From Lonsdalea quercina subsp. quercina (GTDB lineage Bacteria; Pseudomonadota; Gammaproteobacteria; Enterobacterales; Enterobacteriaceae), in contig NZ_JIBO01000017.1 in the NCBI RefSeq assembly GCF_000688655.1, positions 47,408-52,701 on the forward strand: a stretch of DNA of 5,294 nt, written 5' to 3'. This document shows, piece after piece, positions 1 to 4,936 of this stretch. Made by a program: the position numbers and the translations under genes. The number at the start of each line of letters is the position of its first letter. The first letter of the stretch is position 1. The notes under the pieces are model-generated. The model was given only the letters and a program-made list of their open reading frames with translations. It did not search any database and had not been told where the DNA came from.

Positions 1-295
1 GCAGAAACTCAGCCGTGCCTGGCTACAGCAAGCCGGCTTGCCGCTCGATAAAATGATTGAACTTCATCATATCAATCCGGCGGTGACGTTAGAGGCAATG
101 GAAAAAGCCTTGAGAACGGGAAACTACAGTGCGGTGTTGTGTTGGTTGCCGACGGAGCTGGAAAACGAAGAAAAAATGCGCCTGCGCGAGGCGGCGGAAA
201 GCGGAAATACATACGGATTTATCATGCGACCAGAGCGAAAAGCCATCAACAGACCATTTTCTACGTTAAAAATTCACTCCAGATTGTATCATTAA
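1..295 (+). CDS. sulA: SulA, SOS-induced cell division inhibitor (C-terminal part)
   Basis: Only the 3' part is present: the reading frame is open from base 2 and gives 97 residues to a TAA at 293-295; E. coli SulA has about 169 residues. SulA is made in the SOS response, binds FtsZ and blocks Z-ring assembly until DNA is repaired, after which Lon degrades it. Recognition rests on the blocks [21 protein letters not shown] and GFIMRP and on the end LKIHSRLYH, which nearly matches the E. coli end LKIHSNLYH. That extreme C-terminus is the known Lon recognition region, so proteolytic control is probably conserved. The position directly upstream of ompA in the same direction is the usual enterobacterial order. 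The LexA-controlled promoter lies outside the window. No frameshift or internal stop is seen. Confidence 0.95.
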   Translation, partial: QKLSRAWLQQAGLPLDKMIELHHINPAVTLEAMEKALRTGNYSAVLCWLPTELENEEKMRLREAAESGNTYGFIMRPERKAINRPFSTLKIHSRLYH

Positions 296-311
296 GTAAA
301 TTAAGAGTATT

Positions 312-351
312 CCTACGGGGGAAGAGCGCTAAGTTAAAGATCCCCCGCAGG
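312..351 (+). terminator. Stem-loop after sulA, possible terminator
   Basis: Arms 312-322 (CCTACGGGGGA) and 341-351 (TCCCCCGCAGG) pair over 11 positions with one mismatch (A315/C348) around an 18-nt loop. It begins 17 bases after the sulA stop. The following bases (TTGAGTTCTTTA) are only mildly T-rich, so as an intrinsic terminator it is weak. It may serve to end or protect the sulA message. The fold is seen; the function is inferred. Confidence 0.5.
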
Positions 352-483
352 CATTGAGTTCTTTACTCCCCGCCTCTCATCACCGCCCATAAATAAACTG
401 TTCAAACTGACAAATTAATCTATTATTTGTTAGTAAGTATGTGTGAAACGCTAGGTTTTTGTCTGAGGCTTCTAACATCATAC

Positions 484-511
484 TTGTAACTTTTGCATCA
501 CGTTGTAGACT
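484..511 (+). promoter_or_regulatory. ompA promoter (-35 TTGTAA, -10 TAGACT)
   Basis: A -35-like TTGTAA (484-489) and a -10-like TAGACT (506-511) are separated by 16 bases. The block CTTGTAA...CGTTGTAGACTTTAC matches, as I recall it, the E. coli ompA promoter almost base for base, including the spacer length. Transcription would start near 518 and give an untranslated leader of about 136 bases, close to the roughly 133 bases known in E. coli. An AT-rich stretch upstream holds the inverted repeat ACAAAT/ATTTGT (410-415, 425-430), which may simply reflect base composition. Confidence 0.8.
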
Positions 512-519
512 TTACTCGC

Positions 520-580
520 AGGAGTTGCTCTTCATATAACATCAGCTGACTGGTGAGAATAATTAAGAGCAATGTCTCCT
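520..580 (+). promoter_or_regulatory. 5'-terminal stem-loop of the ompA mRNA leader
   Basis: Near the predicted 5' end of the ompA message, AGGAG (520-524) pairs with CTCCT (576-580) and TTGCTCTT (525-532) with AAGAGCAA (565-572). The two helices are separated by a 3-nt bulge (573-575) on one side. An inner hairpin CATCAG/CTGGTG (540-545, 550-555) has a 4-nt loop. In E. coli a 5' stem-loop at this place gives the ompA mRNA its long life by blocking 5'-end-dependent RNase E attack. The E. coli stem, as I recall it, is GGGG-TGCTC with GAGCA-GA-TCCCC, so the architecture is shared while bases change on both arms. A small second hairpin, AACC/GGTT (594-604), lies in the single-stranded tract. Confidence 0.75.
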
Positions 581-633
581 TCAAAAAGATTTTAACCAAA
601 GGTTTATTATCTCGAAGAGCTAATTACCTGTTT

Positions 634-653
634 GGATGATAATGAGGCGTAAA
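634..653 (+). promoter_or_regulatory. ompA ribosome binding site and MicA small-RNA target
   Basis: GAGG (644-647) lies 6 bases before the ATG at 654 and is the Shine-Dalgarno site. The preceding GGATGATAA (634-642) is identical to the E. coli ompA stretch that pairs with the envelope-stress small RNA MicA, whose 5' region contains the complementary UUAUCAUCAUCC. Hfq-dependent, sigma-E-driven repression of ompA by MicA is therefore likely here too. The MicA gene itself is not in the window. Confidence 0.7.
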
Positions 654-1706
654 ATGAAAAAAACAGCTATCGCAGTTGCAGTGGCACTGGCTGGCTTGGC
701 TTCCGTAGCTCAAGCAGCACCTAACGACAATACCTGGTACGCAGGCGCCAAACTGGGCTGGTCTCAGTTCCATGATACTGGTCTGTACGGCAACGGTTAC
801 CAAACCACTAACTCCCCTCACGAAAACCAGCTGGGCGCAGGCGCCTTCGGTGGTTACCAGGCTAACCAATACCTGGGCTTCGAACTGGGTTATGACTGGC
901 TGGGCCGTATGAAGTACACCGGTGAAAACCGTGGTAACTTCAAAGCACAGGGCGTTCAGCTGGCTGCCAAACTGAGCTACCCAATCGTTGACGATCTGGA
1001 CGTTTATACTCGTCTGGGTGGTTTCTTCTGGCGTGCTGACAGCCACGATGACGTGACTGGCCGCGGCGGCAACGACACCGGCATTTCTCCTATGGGTGCA
1101 GTCGGTCTGGAATACGCAGTAACCAAAAACTGGGCTACTCGTCTGGACTACCAGTGGGTGAGCAACATTGGTGACGCAGGCACCGTTGGTGGTCGTCCTG
1201 ATAACGGTATGTTGAGCGTTGGCGTTTCTTACCGTTTCGGTCAGGAAACTCCGGCTCCGGTCGTAGCACCGACTCCGGCCCCGGCTCCGGTAGTTCAGAC
1301 CAAACGTTTCACGCTGAAATCTGACGTACTGTTCACTTTCAACAAAGCAGAACTGCGTCCTGAAGGCCAGAGCTCTCTGGACCAGCTGTACACTCAGCTG
1401 AGCACCATGGATCCTAAAGACGGTTCCGTAGTTGTCCTGGGCTTCACTGACCGTCTGGGTTCAGAACAGTATAACGAAGGCCTGTCCACTCGCCGTGCGC
1501 AGAGCGTCGTTGACTACCTGGTTGCCAAAGGCATCCCGGCTGACAAAATTTCTGCCCGTGGTCTTGGCGAATCCAACCCGGTTACCGGTTCTACCTGTGA
1601 CAGCGTGAAAGGCCGTAAAGCCCTGATCGACTGCCTGGCCCCGGATCGCCGTGTAGAAATCGAAGTGAAAGGTATCAAAGACGTTGTGACTCAGCCGCAG
1701 GCTTAA
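654..1706 (+). CDS. ompA: Outer membrane protein OmpA
   Basis: A 350-residue porin-like protein (E. coli 346) that spans the outer membrane and ties it to peptidoglycan. Residues 1-21 are a Sec signal peptide ([21 protein letters not shown]) cut before APNDN. Residues 22 to about 196 form the eight-stranded barrel, ending in [13 protein letters not shown] Pro-Ala hinge follows (about 199-213), then the OmpA_C domain. Asp266 (GFTDRLGS) and Arg281 (STRRAQ) match the residues that bind diaminopimelate in Acinetobacter OmpA (Asp271, Arg286). Cys315 and Cys327 match the known disulfide pair. The start at 654 is chosen because it has GAGG at 6 bases and gives the standard signal peptide; ATGs at 636 and 642 are in frame but lie in the leader. 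Surface loop 1 (about residues 44-59) is about 4 residues longer than in E. coli. Codon use looks strongly biased, as expected for a very abundant protein. Confidence 0.98.
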   Translation: MKKTAIAVAVALAGLASVAQAAPNDNTWYAGAKLGWSQFHDTGLYGNGYQTTNSPHENQLGAGAFGGYQANQYLGFELGYDWLGRMKYTGENRGNFKAQGVQLAAKLSYPIVDDLDVYTRLGGFFWRADSHDDVTGRGGNDTGISPMGAVGLEYAVTKNWATRLDYQWVSNIGDAGTVGGRPDNGMLSVGVSYRFGQETPAPVVAPTPAPAPVVQTKRFTLKSDVLFTFNKAELRPEGQSSLDQLYTQLSTMDPKDGSVVVLGFTDRLGSEQYNEGLSTRRAQSVVDYLVAKGIPADKISARGLGESNPVTGSTCDSVKGRKALIDCLAPDRRVEIEVKGIKDVVTQPQA

Positions 1707-1731
1707 TCGCAATCGCCTTTCATGGAAGATA

Positions 1732-1756
1732 ATGACGTAGTGACTCACTGCGTCAT
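1732..1756 (+). other. Stem-loop in the ompA 3' untranslated region
   Basis: ATGACG (1732-1737) pairs with CGTCAT (1751-1756). The helix continues through one G-U pair (T1738/G1750) and AGT/ACT to a 5-nt loop, giving 10 pairs in all. It starts 25 bases after the ompA stop and lacks a T-run, so it is not a terminator by itself. It sits 15 bases upstream of the terminator stem, so the ompA message ends in two hairpins in tandem. It may protect the 3' end or belong to a 3'-UTR-derived small RNA; neither is shown by sequence alone. Confidence 0.6.
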
Positions 1757-1771
1757 ATCCCAAGAATGATG

Positions 1772-1808
1772 AGTGGCTCCTGATTTTCGGGGGCCACTTT
1801 TTATTTTT
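1772..1808 (+). terminator. Intrinsic terminator of ompA
   Basis: Arms 1772-1782 and 1788-1798 (AGTGGCTCCTG and CGGGGGCCACT) form 11 pairs including two G-U pairs, closed by the loop ATTTT, and run directly into TTTTTATTTTT (1798-1808). This is a textbook Rho-independent terminator. It lies 65 bases after the ompA stop and makes ompA monocistronic at its 3' end. Confidence 0.92.
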
Positions 1809-2276
1809 ACATGTCGATTCATGCTTAATCACCGACTCGGTAAACTGCCTCGCTTGCTGCTTTTTTTATTTCACCTTCCCACGCTAAGCTATTTTTACCT
1901 GCCAAAAAAATCGTGTGCTTTTTATTAATCGAGTGACGTTAAAATAAAATACGCCATTTATTTTCATTGCCGCTTTGATTCCCTGATGACCAACTCCTTT
2001 TCTTGCTAATTTTTGACTCAGCGAAGGATTAGGCTCACTTTTAGTGTGACAATAAATAATACGAAAACTAAATAAACGAATAAGAAAGAGAAAAGAATAA
2101 AGTGCAAAAAAATAAGAATGGAATCTACGACAAGACCGTAATGCTTGTCATTGAAGGGGGGAACGACGAAAAATAAGTGAGCAGGAATAACAACATAGGT
2201 AATCTTCGGTTGTTTTCTTCCTTTTTTACGCGATTGTAGACGTCAGATAAAATGCGTCGCCGTAATGGAGAGTGAT
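1809..2276. other. AT-rich gene-free stretch after ompA
   Basis: About 470 bases without a credible gene on either strand; stops are frequent in all frames and no product is recognisable. Between about 2050 and 2122 the + strand is very rich in A and poor in pyrimidines, and the other strand is correspondingly T-rich. Small inverted repeats are present: GACAAG/CTTGTC (2129-2134, 2144-2149) and AACAAC/GTTGTT (2189-2194, 2209-2214). The second is followed by a T-rich run to 2227, which could be a weak + strand terminator. A TTGACT -35-like box at 2013 has no matching -10 at proper spacing. In E. coli matP lies next to ompA on this side; no trace of it was recognised here. Confidence 0.6.
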
Positions 2277-2277
2277 A

Positions 2278-2306
2278 CGCGCGTCCTGTCAAAACAAGTA
2301 CGCGCG
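2278..2306 (-). other. GC-rich hairpin after the aldo/keto reductase gene
   Basis: CGCGCGT (2278-2284) pairs with ACGCGCG (2300-2306) around a 15-nt loop, 15 bases past the stop of the minus-strand reductase gene. It is placed like a terminator, but neither strand has a real T-run directly after it. It may pause polymerase or block 3' exonucleases. Because CGCG runs are self-complementary, part of the pairing could be chance. Confidence 0.3.
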
Positions 2307-2321
2307 CTTATGTTTACCTCA

Positions 2322-3287
2322 TCAATATTGGCTTGCGTTATTCAGCACGGCAATATCTTCCTCTGTCAGAGACAACCGGGTCGCAGCAGCCAGTTCGGCG
2401 ACCTGATGAACCGACGTGGCGCTGGCAATGGGCGAAGTCACGCTCGGACGCGCGATCAACCAGGCCAGCGCGACCTGGCTGGACGATACGTTATGCGCCT
2501 TCGCGACCTGATCCAGAGCCTCAACAATCTTGATGCCCCGATCATTGAGATAACGATCCACGACGCCTTTACCGCGTAAGCTCTTGGAGGCATCTTCCGG
2601 GTGGCGATATTTACCGGACAAGAATCCGCTAGCCAGCGAGTAATAACTGATCACGCCCAGTCCATGCTCTTTGGCAATCGCTTCCAGACCCGACTCATAA
2701 TGCTGTCTGTCGTACAGATTGTATTCAGGCTGCAGCGTTTCGTAACGAGCCAACTGATGGTCTTTACTGATTTTCAGCGCCTGAGCCAACCGATCGGTTT
2801 CATAATTCGAGGCCCCGATAGCACGAACTTTGCCCTCTCGAATCAATGCATCGAACGTCGACAGCGTATCTTCCAGCGGCGTCGATTTATCGTCGGTATG
2901 CGCCTGATAGAGGTCGATATAGTCCGTGTTCAGACGACGCAGAGAATCTTCTACAGCACGTCGAATATAGGCAGGAGCCAGCCCCTTGCCGCCATTTCCC
3001 ATTTCCATACCGACTTTGGTCGCGATGATGACCTTGTCGCGTTGACCGCTTTTCTTCAGCCAGTTGCCGATAATCGTCTCAGATTCGCCTCCCTGGTTGC
3101 CATCAGCCCATACGGAGTACACATCCGCCGTATCGATGAAATTAAGTCCCTGATCCACCAACGCGTCCAGCAGGTTAAACGAGGTCGGCTCATCGATAGT
3201 CCAGCCGAAAACGTTACCGCCAAAAGTGATCAGAGGAACGTGGATCCCAGAACGTCCAAGCTCTCGGGAAGGGGTGGAAGCAGTCAT
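2322..3287 (-). CDS. NADPH-dependent aldo/keto reductase
   Basis: A 321-residue cytosolic oxidoreductase of the aldo/keto reductase superfamily (TIM barrel), reducing aldehydes or ketones with NADPH; its real substrate is unknown. The catalytic tetrad is visible with start at ATG 3287: Asp52 and Tyr57 in NFIDTADVYS, Lys91 in IIATKVG, His130 in LYQAHTDD. Further family marks are GGNVFGW near the N-terminus, AIGASNY, LQPEYNLYDR, and a C-terminal cofactor segment SPIASATSVHQVAEL. Length is normal and the frame intact, so it should be active. The chosen start has AAGGAG (3300-3295) 7 bases upstream; a TTG at 3293 lies too close to that site. It is transcribed alone, divergently from nupC and towards ompA. 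It resembles the broad class annotated only as aldo/keto reductase, and I do not match it to a named E. coli member such as Tas, YajO or YghZ. Confidence 0.93.
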   Translation of the reverse strand: MTASTPSRELGRSGIHVPLITFGGNVFGWTIDEPTSFNLLDALVDQGLNFIDTADVYSVWADGNQGGESETIIGNWLKKSGQRDKVIIATKVGMEMGNGGKGLAPAYIRRAVEDSLRRLNTDYIDLYQAHTDDKSTPLEDTLSTFDALIREGKVRAIGASNYETDRLAQALKISKDHQLARYETLQPEYNLYDRQHYESGLEAIAKEHGLGVISYYSLASGFLSGKYRHPEDASKSLRGKGVVDRYLNDRGIKIVEALDQVAKAHNVSSSQVALAWLIARPSVTSPIASATSVHQVAELAAATRLSLTEEDIAVLNNASQY

Positions 3288-3294
3288 AGGCAAT

Positions 3295-3300
3295 CTCCTT
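3295..3300 (-). promoter_or_regulatory. Ribosome binding site of the aldo/keto reductase
   Basis: On the minus strand AAGGAG (3300-3295) stands 7 bases before ATG 3287-3285. It decides the start in favour of MTASTPSREL over the TTG codon two codons upstream, which leaves only one base between this site and the start. Confidence 0.85.
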
Positions 3301-3368
3301 TTTAATTAAACTCGCCTTAAAGTAGCCACTAAAAAGCGGCCGCGCTTGTACAATGCTTAGTCAACAAC

Positions 3369-3393
3369 GCGCTGGTCCCCGGCACCACTGCGC
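3369..3393. promoter_or_regulatory. GC-rich dyad in the divergent spacer, possible operator
   Basis: The core TGGTCCCCGGCACCA (3373-3387) is a 15-base imperfect palindrome (TGGT-n-CC-n-GG-n-ACCA) flanked by GCGC on both sides (3369-3372 and 3390-3393, with two extra bases on the right). It lies about 82 bases upstream of the reductase start and about 149 bases upstream of the nupC start. No T-run follows on either strand, so a terminator is unlikely. A protein binding site is possible; I do not recognise the regulator. Confidence 0.35.
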
Positions 3394-3424
3394 CGAATAA
3401 AAGTTAATGCTATGAGACCAACGC

Positions 3425-3454
3425 TTTAGTTTAGGTTATTTTCCAATATATAAT
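3425..3454 (+). promoter_or_regulatory. Probable nupC promoter (consensus -10, weak -35)
   Basis: TATAAT (3449-3454) is a perfect -10 hexamer. The best -35 is TTTAGT (3425-3430, 18-base spacer) or TTAGTT (3426-3431, 17-base spacer), both poor. A weak -35 fits promoters that need an activator; E. coli nupC is controlled by CRP and CytR. I could not find a good CRP site here. Transcription would start near 3461 and give a leader of about 80 bases. Confidence 0.55.
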
Positions 3455-3490
3455 TCGCGCCCAGCGTATCTACTCTCAATGTTGACGCCG

Positions 3491-3508
3491 ACGTTACCAA
3501 CCTAACGT
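3491..3508. promoter_or_regulatory. Perfect inverted repeat before nupC, DeoR-operator-like
   Basis: ACGTTA (3491-3496) and TAACGT (3503-3508) are exact reverse complements separated by six bases. The inner part, GTTA-N6-TAAC, has the half-sites and spacing of the known DeoR operator (TGTTAGAATTCTAACA). It is centred 42 bases before the nupC start and about 39 bases after the predicted transcription start, where a bound repressor could act as a roadblock. The repeat is seen; binding by DeoR or a related regulator is inferred. Confidence 0.5.
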
Positions 3509-3532
3509 GAAAATTTGGCCCGTATCATATCT

Positions 3533-3536
3533 GGAG
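3533..3536 (+). promoter_or_regulatory. nupC ribosome binding site
   Basis: GGAG sits 5 bases before ATG 3542. It sets the start at MSHLVQF, which aligns with the E. coli NupC N-terminus, rather than at the upstream in-frame TTG 3515, which has no such site. Confidence 0.85.
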
Positions 3537-3541
3537 CAAAC

Positions 3542-4726
3542 ATGTCCCATCTCGTGCAATTCGTCCTGGCGTTAATCGTTATCGCCGGCCTATCGCTTTT
3601 GATCTGCCGCGATCGAAAAAGCATTCGTATCCGTTACATCATCCAGCTCTTAGTCATCGAAATCATACTGGCCTATTTCTTCCTCTACTCTTCCGTCGGG
3701 TTGGGTTTCGTTACCAGATTCGCGGGCATGTTCGACAGGTTGCTCGGTTTTGCCGCTGAAGGCACCAACTTCGTCTTTGGCAACATGAATGCTCAAGGCC
3801 TGGCCTTTTTCTTCCTCAAGGTACTCTGCCCCATCGTCTTCATCTCTGCGTTGATCGGTATCCTGCAATACATCAAAGTTCTGCCTTTTATCATCCGCGT
3901 AATCGGTACCGTCGTGTCAAAAGTAAATGGAATGGGCAAACTGGAATCCTTCAACGCGGTTAGCTCGCTGATTTTGGGACAGTCGGAAAACTTTATCGCC
4001 TATAAAGATATTTTGGGCAAAATGTCGGAAAAACGAATGTACACGATGGCGGCGACGGCAATGTCCACGGTGTCCATGTCTATCGTCGGCGCTTACATGA
4101 CCATGTTGGACGCCAAATTTGTCGTGGCCGCGCTAGTACTGAACATGTTTAGTACATTCATCGTACTGTCTCTGATCAACCCCTATAGCGTCAACGATGA
4201 GCCGGAACTGCAGCTCAGCAACATGCACGAAAATCAGAGCTTCTTCGAAATGCTGGGGGATTACATTCTCACCGGTTTCAAAGTGGCCGTCATCGTCTCC
4301 GCCATGTTGATTGGATTTATTGCGCTGATCGCCGCCATTAACGCCTTGTTCAGTGCGCTCTTCGGACTTAGCTTCCAGGAAATTCTCGGCTACTTCTTCT
4401 ACCCCTTTGCCTGGATCATGGGTATTCCGGCGAATGAAGCCCTCCAGGTTGGCGGCATTATGGCGACCAAGCTGGTGTCTAACGAATTCGTCGCCATGAT
4501 GGAATTGCAGAAAGTTTCCGACCAGCTGTCTCCGCGTAGCGTCGGGATTTTGTCTGTGTTCCTGGTTTCCTTCGCCAACTTCTCTTCCATCGGCATTGTG
4601 GCCGGCGCGATCAAGGGCCTGAACGAACAACAAGGTAACGCGGTATCCCGCTTCGGTCTGAAGCTGGTTTACGGCTCCACGCTGGTGAGCCTGCTGTCTG
4701 CGGCTATCGCTGGACTGGTGTTATAG
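3542..4726 (+). CDS. nupC: NupC-type concentrative nucleoside transporter
   Basis: A 394-residue inner membrane protein of the CNT family that imports nucleosides with protons. It follows E. coli NupC (400 residues) along its whole length, with identical long blocks such as [32 protein letters not shown] and [20 protein letters not shown]. The substrate and ion site motifs are present: Gln147 and Glu149 in GQSENF, Asn314 and Glu315 in [11 protein letters not shown], and Asn346 with Ser348/349 in SFANFSSIG. Hydrophobic segments lie roughly at residues 3-21, 32-51, 86-108, 194-212, 244-270 and near the C-terminus, with re-entrant stretches between. NupX-type proteins have a different N-terminal half, so NupC is the better match. 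Relative to E. coli it lacks about six residues after NALF near residue 270, in a variable loop. It is monocistronic, with its own promoter region and terminator. Confidence 0.93.
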   Translation: MSHLVQFVLALIVIAGLSLLICRDRKSIRIRYIIQLLVIEIILAYFFLYSSVGLGFVTRFAGMFDRLLGFAAEGTNFVFGNMNAQGLAFFFLKVLCPIVFISALIGILQYIKVLPFIIRVIGTVVSKVNGMGKLESFNAVSSLILGQSENFIAYKDILGKMSEKRMYTMAATAMSTVSMSIVGAYMTMLDAKFVVAALVLNMFSTFIVLSLINPYSVNDEPELQLSNMHENQSFFEMLGDYILTGFKVAVIVSAMLIGFIALIAAINALFSALFGLSFQEILGYFFYPFAWIMGIPANEALQVGGIMATKLVSNEFVAMMELQKVSDQLSPRSVGILSVFLVSFANFSSIGIVAGAIKGLNEQQGNAVSRFGLKLVYGSTLVSLLSAAIAGLVL

Positions 4727-4756
4727 CGCCTGACTAATGATTATCTGACGTCATGC

Positions 4757-4790
4757 TACCCGGTCATCAAACGCTGACCGGGTAATTTTT
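4757..4790 (+). terminator. Intrinsic terminator of nupC
   Basis: TACCCGGTCA (4757-4766) pairs perfectly with TGACCGGGTA (4775-4784) around an 8-nt loop and is followed by A and five T (4786-4790). It begins 31 bases after the nupC stop and separates nupC from mdtA. The octamer TGACGTCA (4746-4753) just before it is a perfect palindrome but probably incidental. Confidence 0.9.
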
Positions 4791-4823
4791 ATCCGTATGA
4801 AGATCTCTTCCCTATTGTCTTCA

Positions 4824-4851
4824 TTTATGTTTCTTATTTACTCTCTATAGT
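4824..4851 (+). promoter_or_regulatory. Possible mdtA promoter
   Basis: TATAGT (4846-4851) matches five of six -10 bases. The best -35 at 16 bases is TTTATG (4824-4829), matching only three of six. This would give a leader of about 80 bases. Poor -35 boxes are normal for activator-dependent genes, and E. coli mdtA depends on the BaeSR two-component system. No convincing BaeR box was found. Confidence 0.3.
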
Positions 4852-4896
4852 TATACGCACTTCACCCGATAGCATAAGCACTAAACCCTTTGCTAA

Positions 4897-4920
4897 CTCC
4901 CCCAGTTTGGGGCATTGGAG
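4897..4920 (+). promoter_or_regulatory. Hairpin in the mdtA leader
   Basis: CCCCA (4900-4904) pairs with TGGGG (4908-4912) around a GTT loop. After a five-base bulge on the 3' side, CTC (4897-4899) can pair with GAG (4918-4920), closing a hairpin that ends 16 bases before the mdtA ATG. The only purine-rich GGAG (4917-4920) upstream of the start lies in this structure. An effect on mdtA translation is inferred. Confidence 0.45.
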
Positions 4921-4936
4921 ATCTCGTTTCATTACT

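Noticed and set aside
438..460. CRP site upstream of ompA
   Set aside because: A TGTGA half-site is present but the second half-site at the right spacing does not match TCACA.
624..1046. Minus-strand open frame across the ompA start
   Set aside because: Antisense shadow of ompA produced by its biased codon use.
1840..1870. T-run after GC-containing sequence as a second terminator
   Set aside because: TTTTTTT is present, but no stable stem of adequate length precedes it directly.
2265..2579. Small + strand open frame overlapping the reductase 3' end
   Set aside because: Most of it is antisense to the reductase, no ribosome site precedes it and the product is not recognisable.
2601..3305. 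Long + strand open frame antisense to the aldo/keto reductase
   Set aside because: It mirrors a gene with a complete catalytic tetrad and good ribosome site; its own product has no recognisable motif and no convincing start signal.
3359..3364. Minus-strand -35 box TTGACT for the reductase
   Set aside because: The hexamer is good, but no -10-like sequence stands 16-18 bases downstream; that position is GC-rich (GCGGCCGC).
4133..4633. Minus-strand open frame of 166 codons inside nupC
   Set aside because: Shadow of a strongly conserved membrane protein gene; the product is hydrophilic and His/Glu/Asn-rich without family features.
4803..4820. BaeR box upstream of mdtA
   Set aside because: The best alignment to the E. 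coli BaeR consensus (TTTTTCTCCATNATTGGC) matches only about 10 of 17 defined positions, too weak to call.
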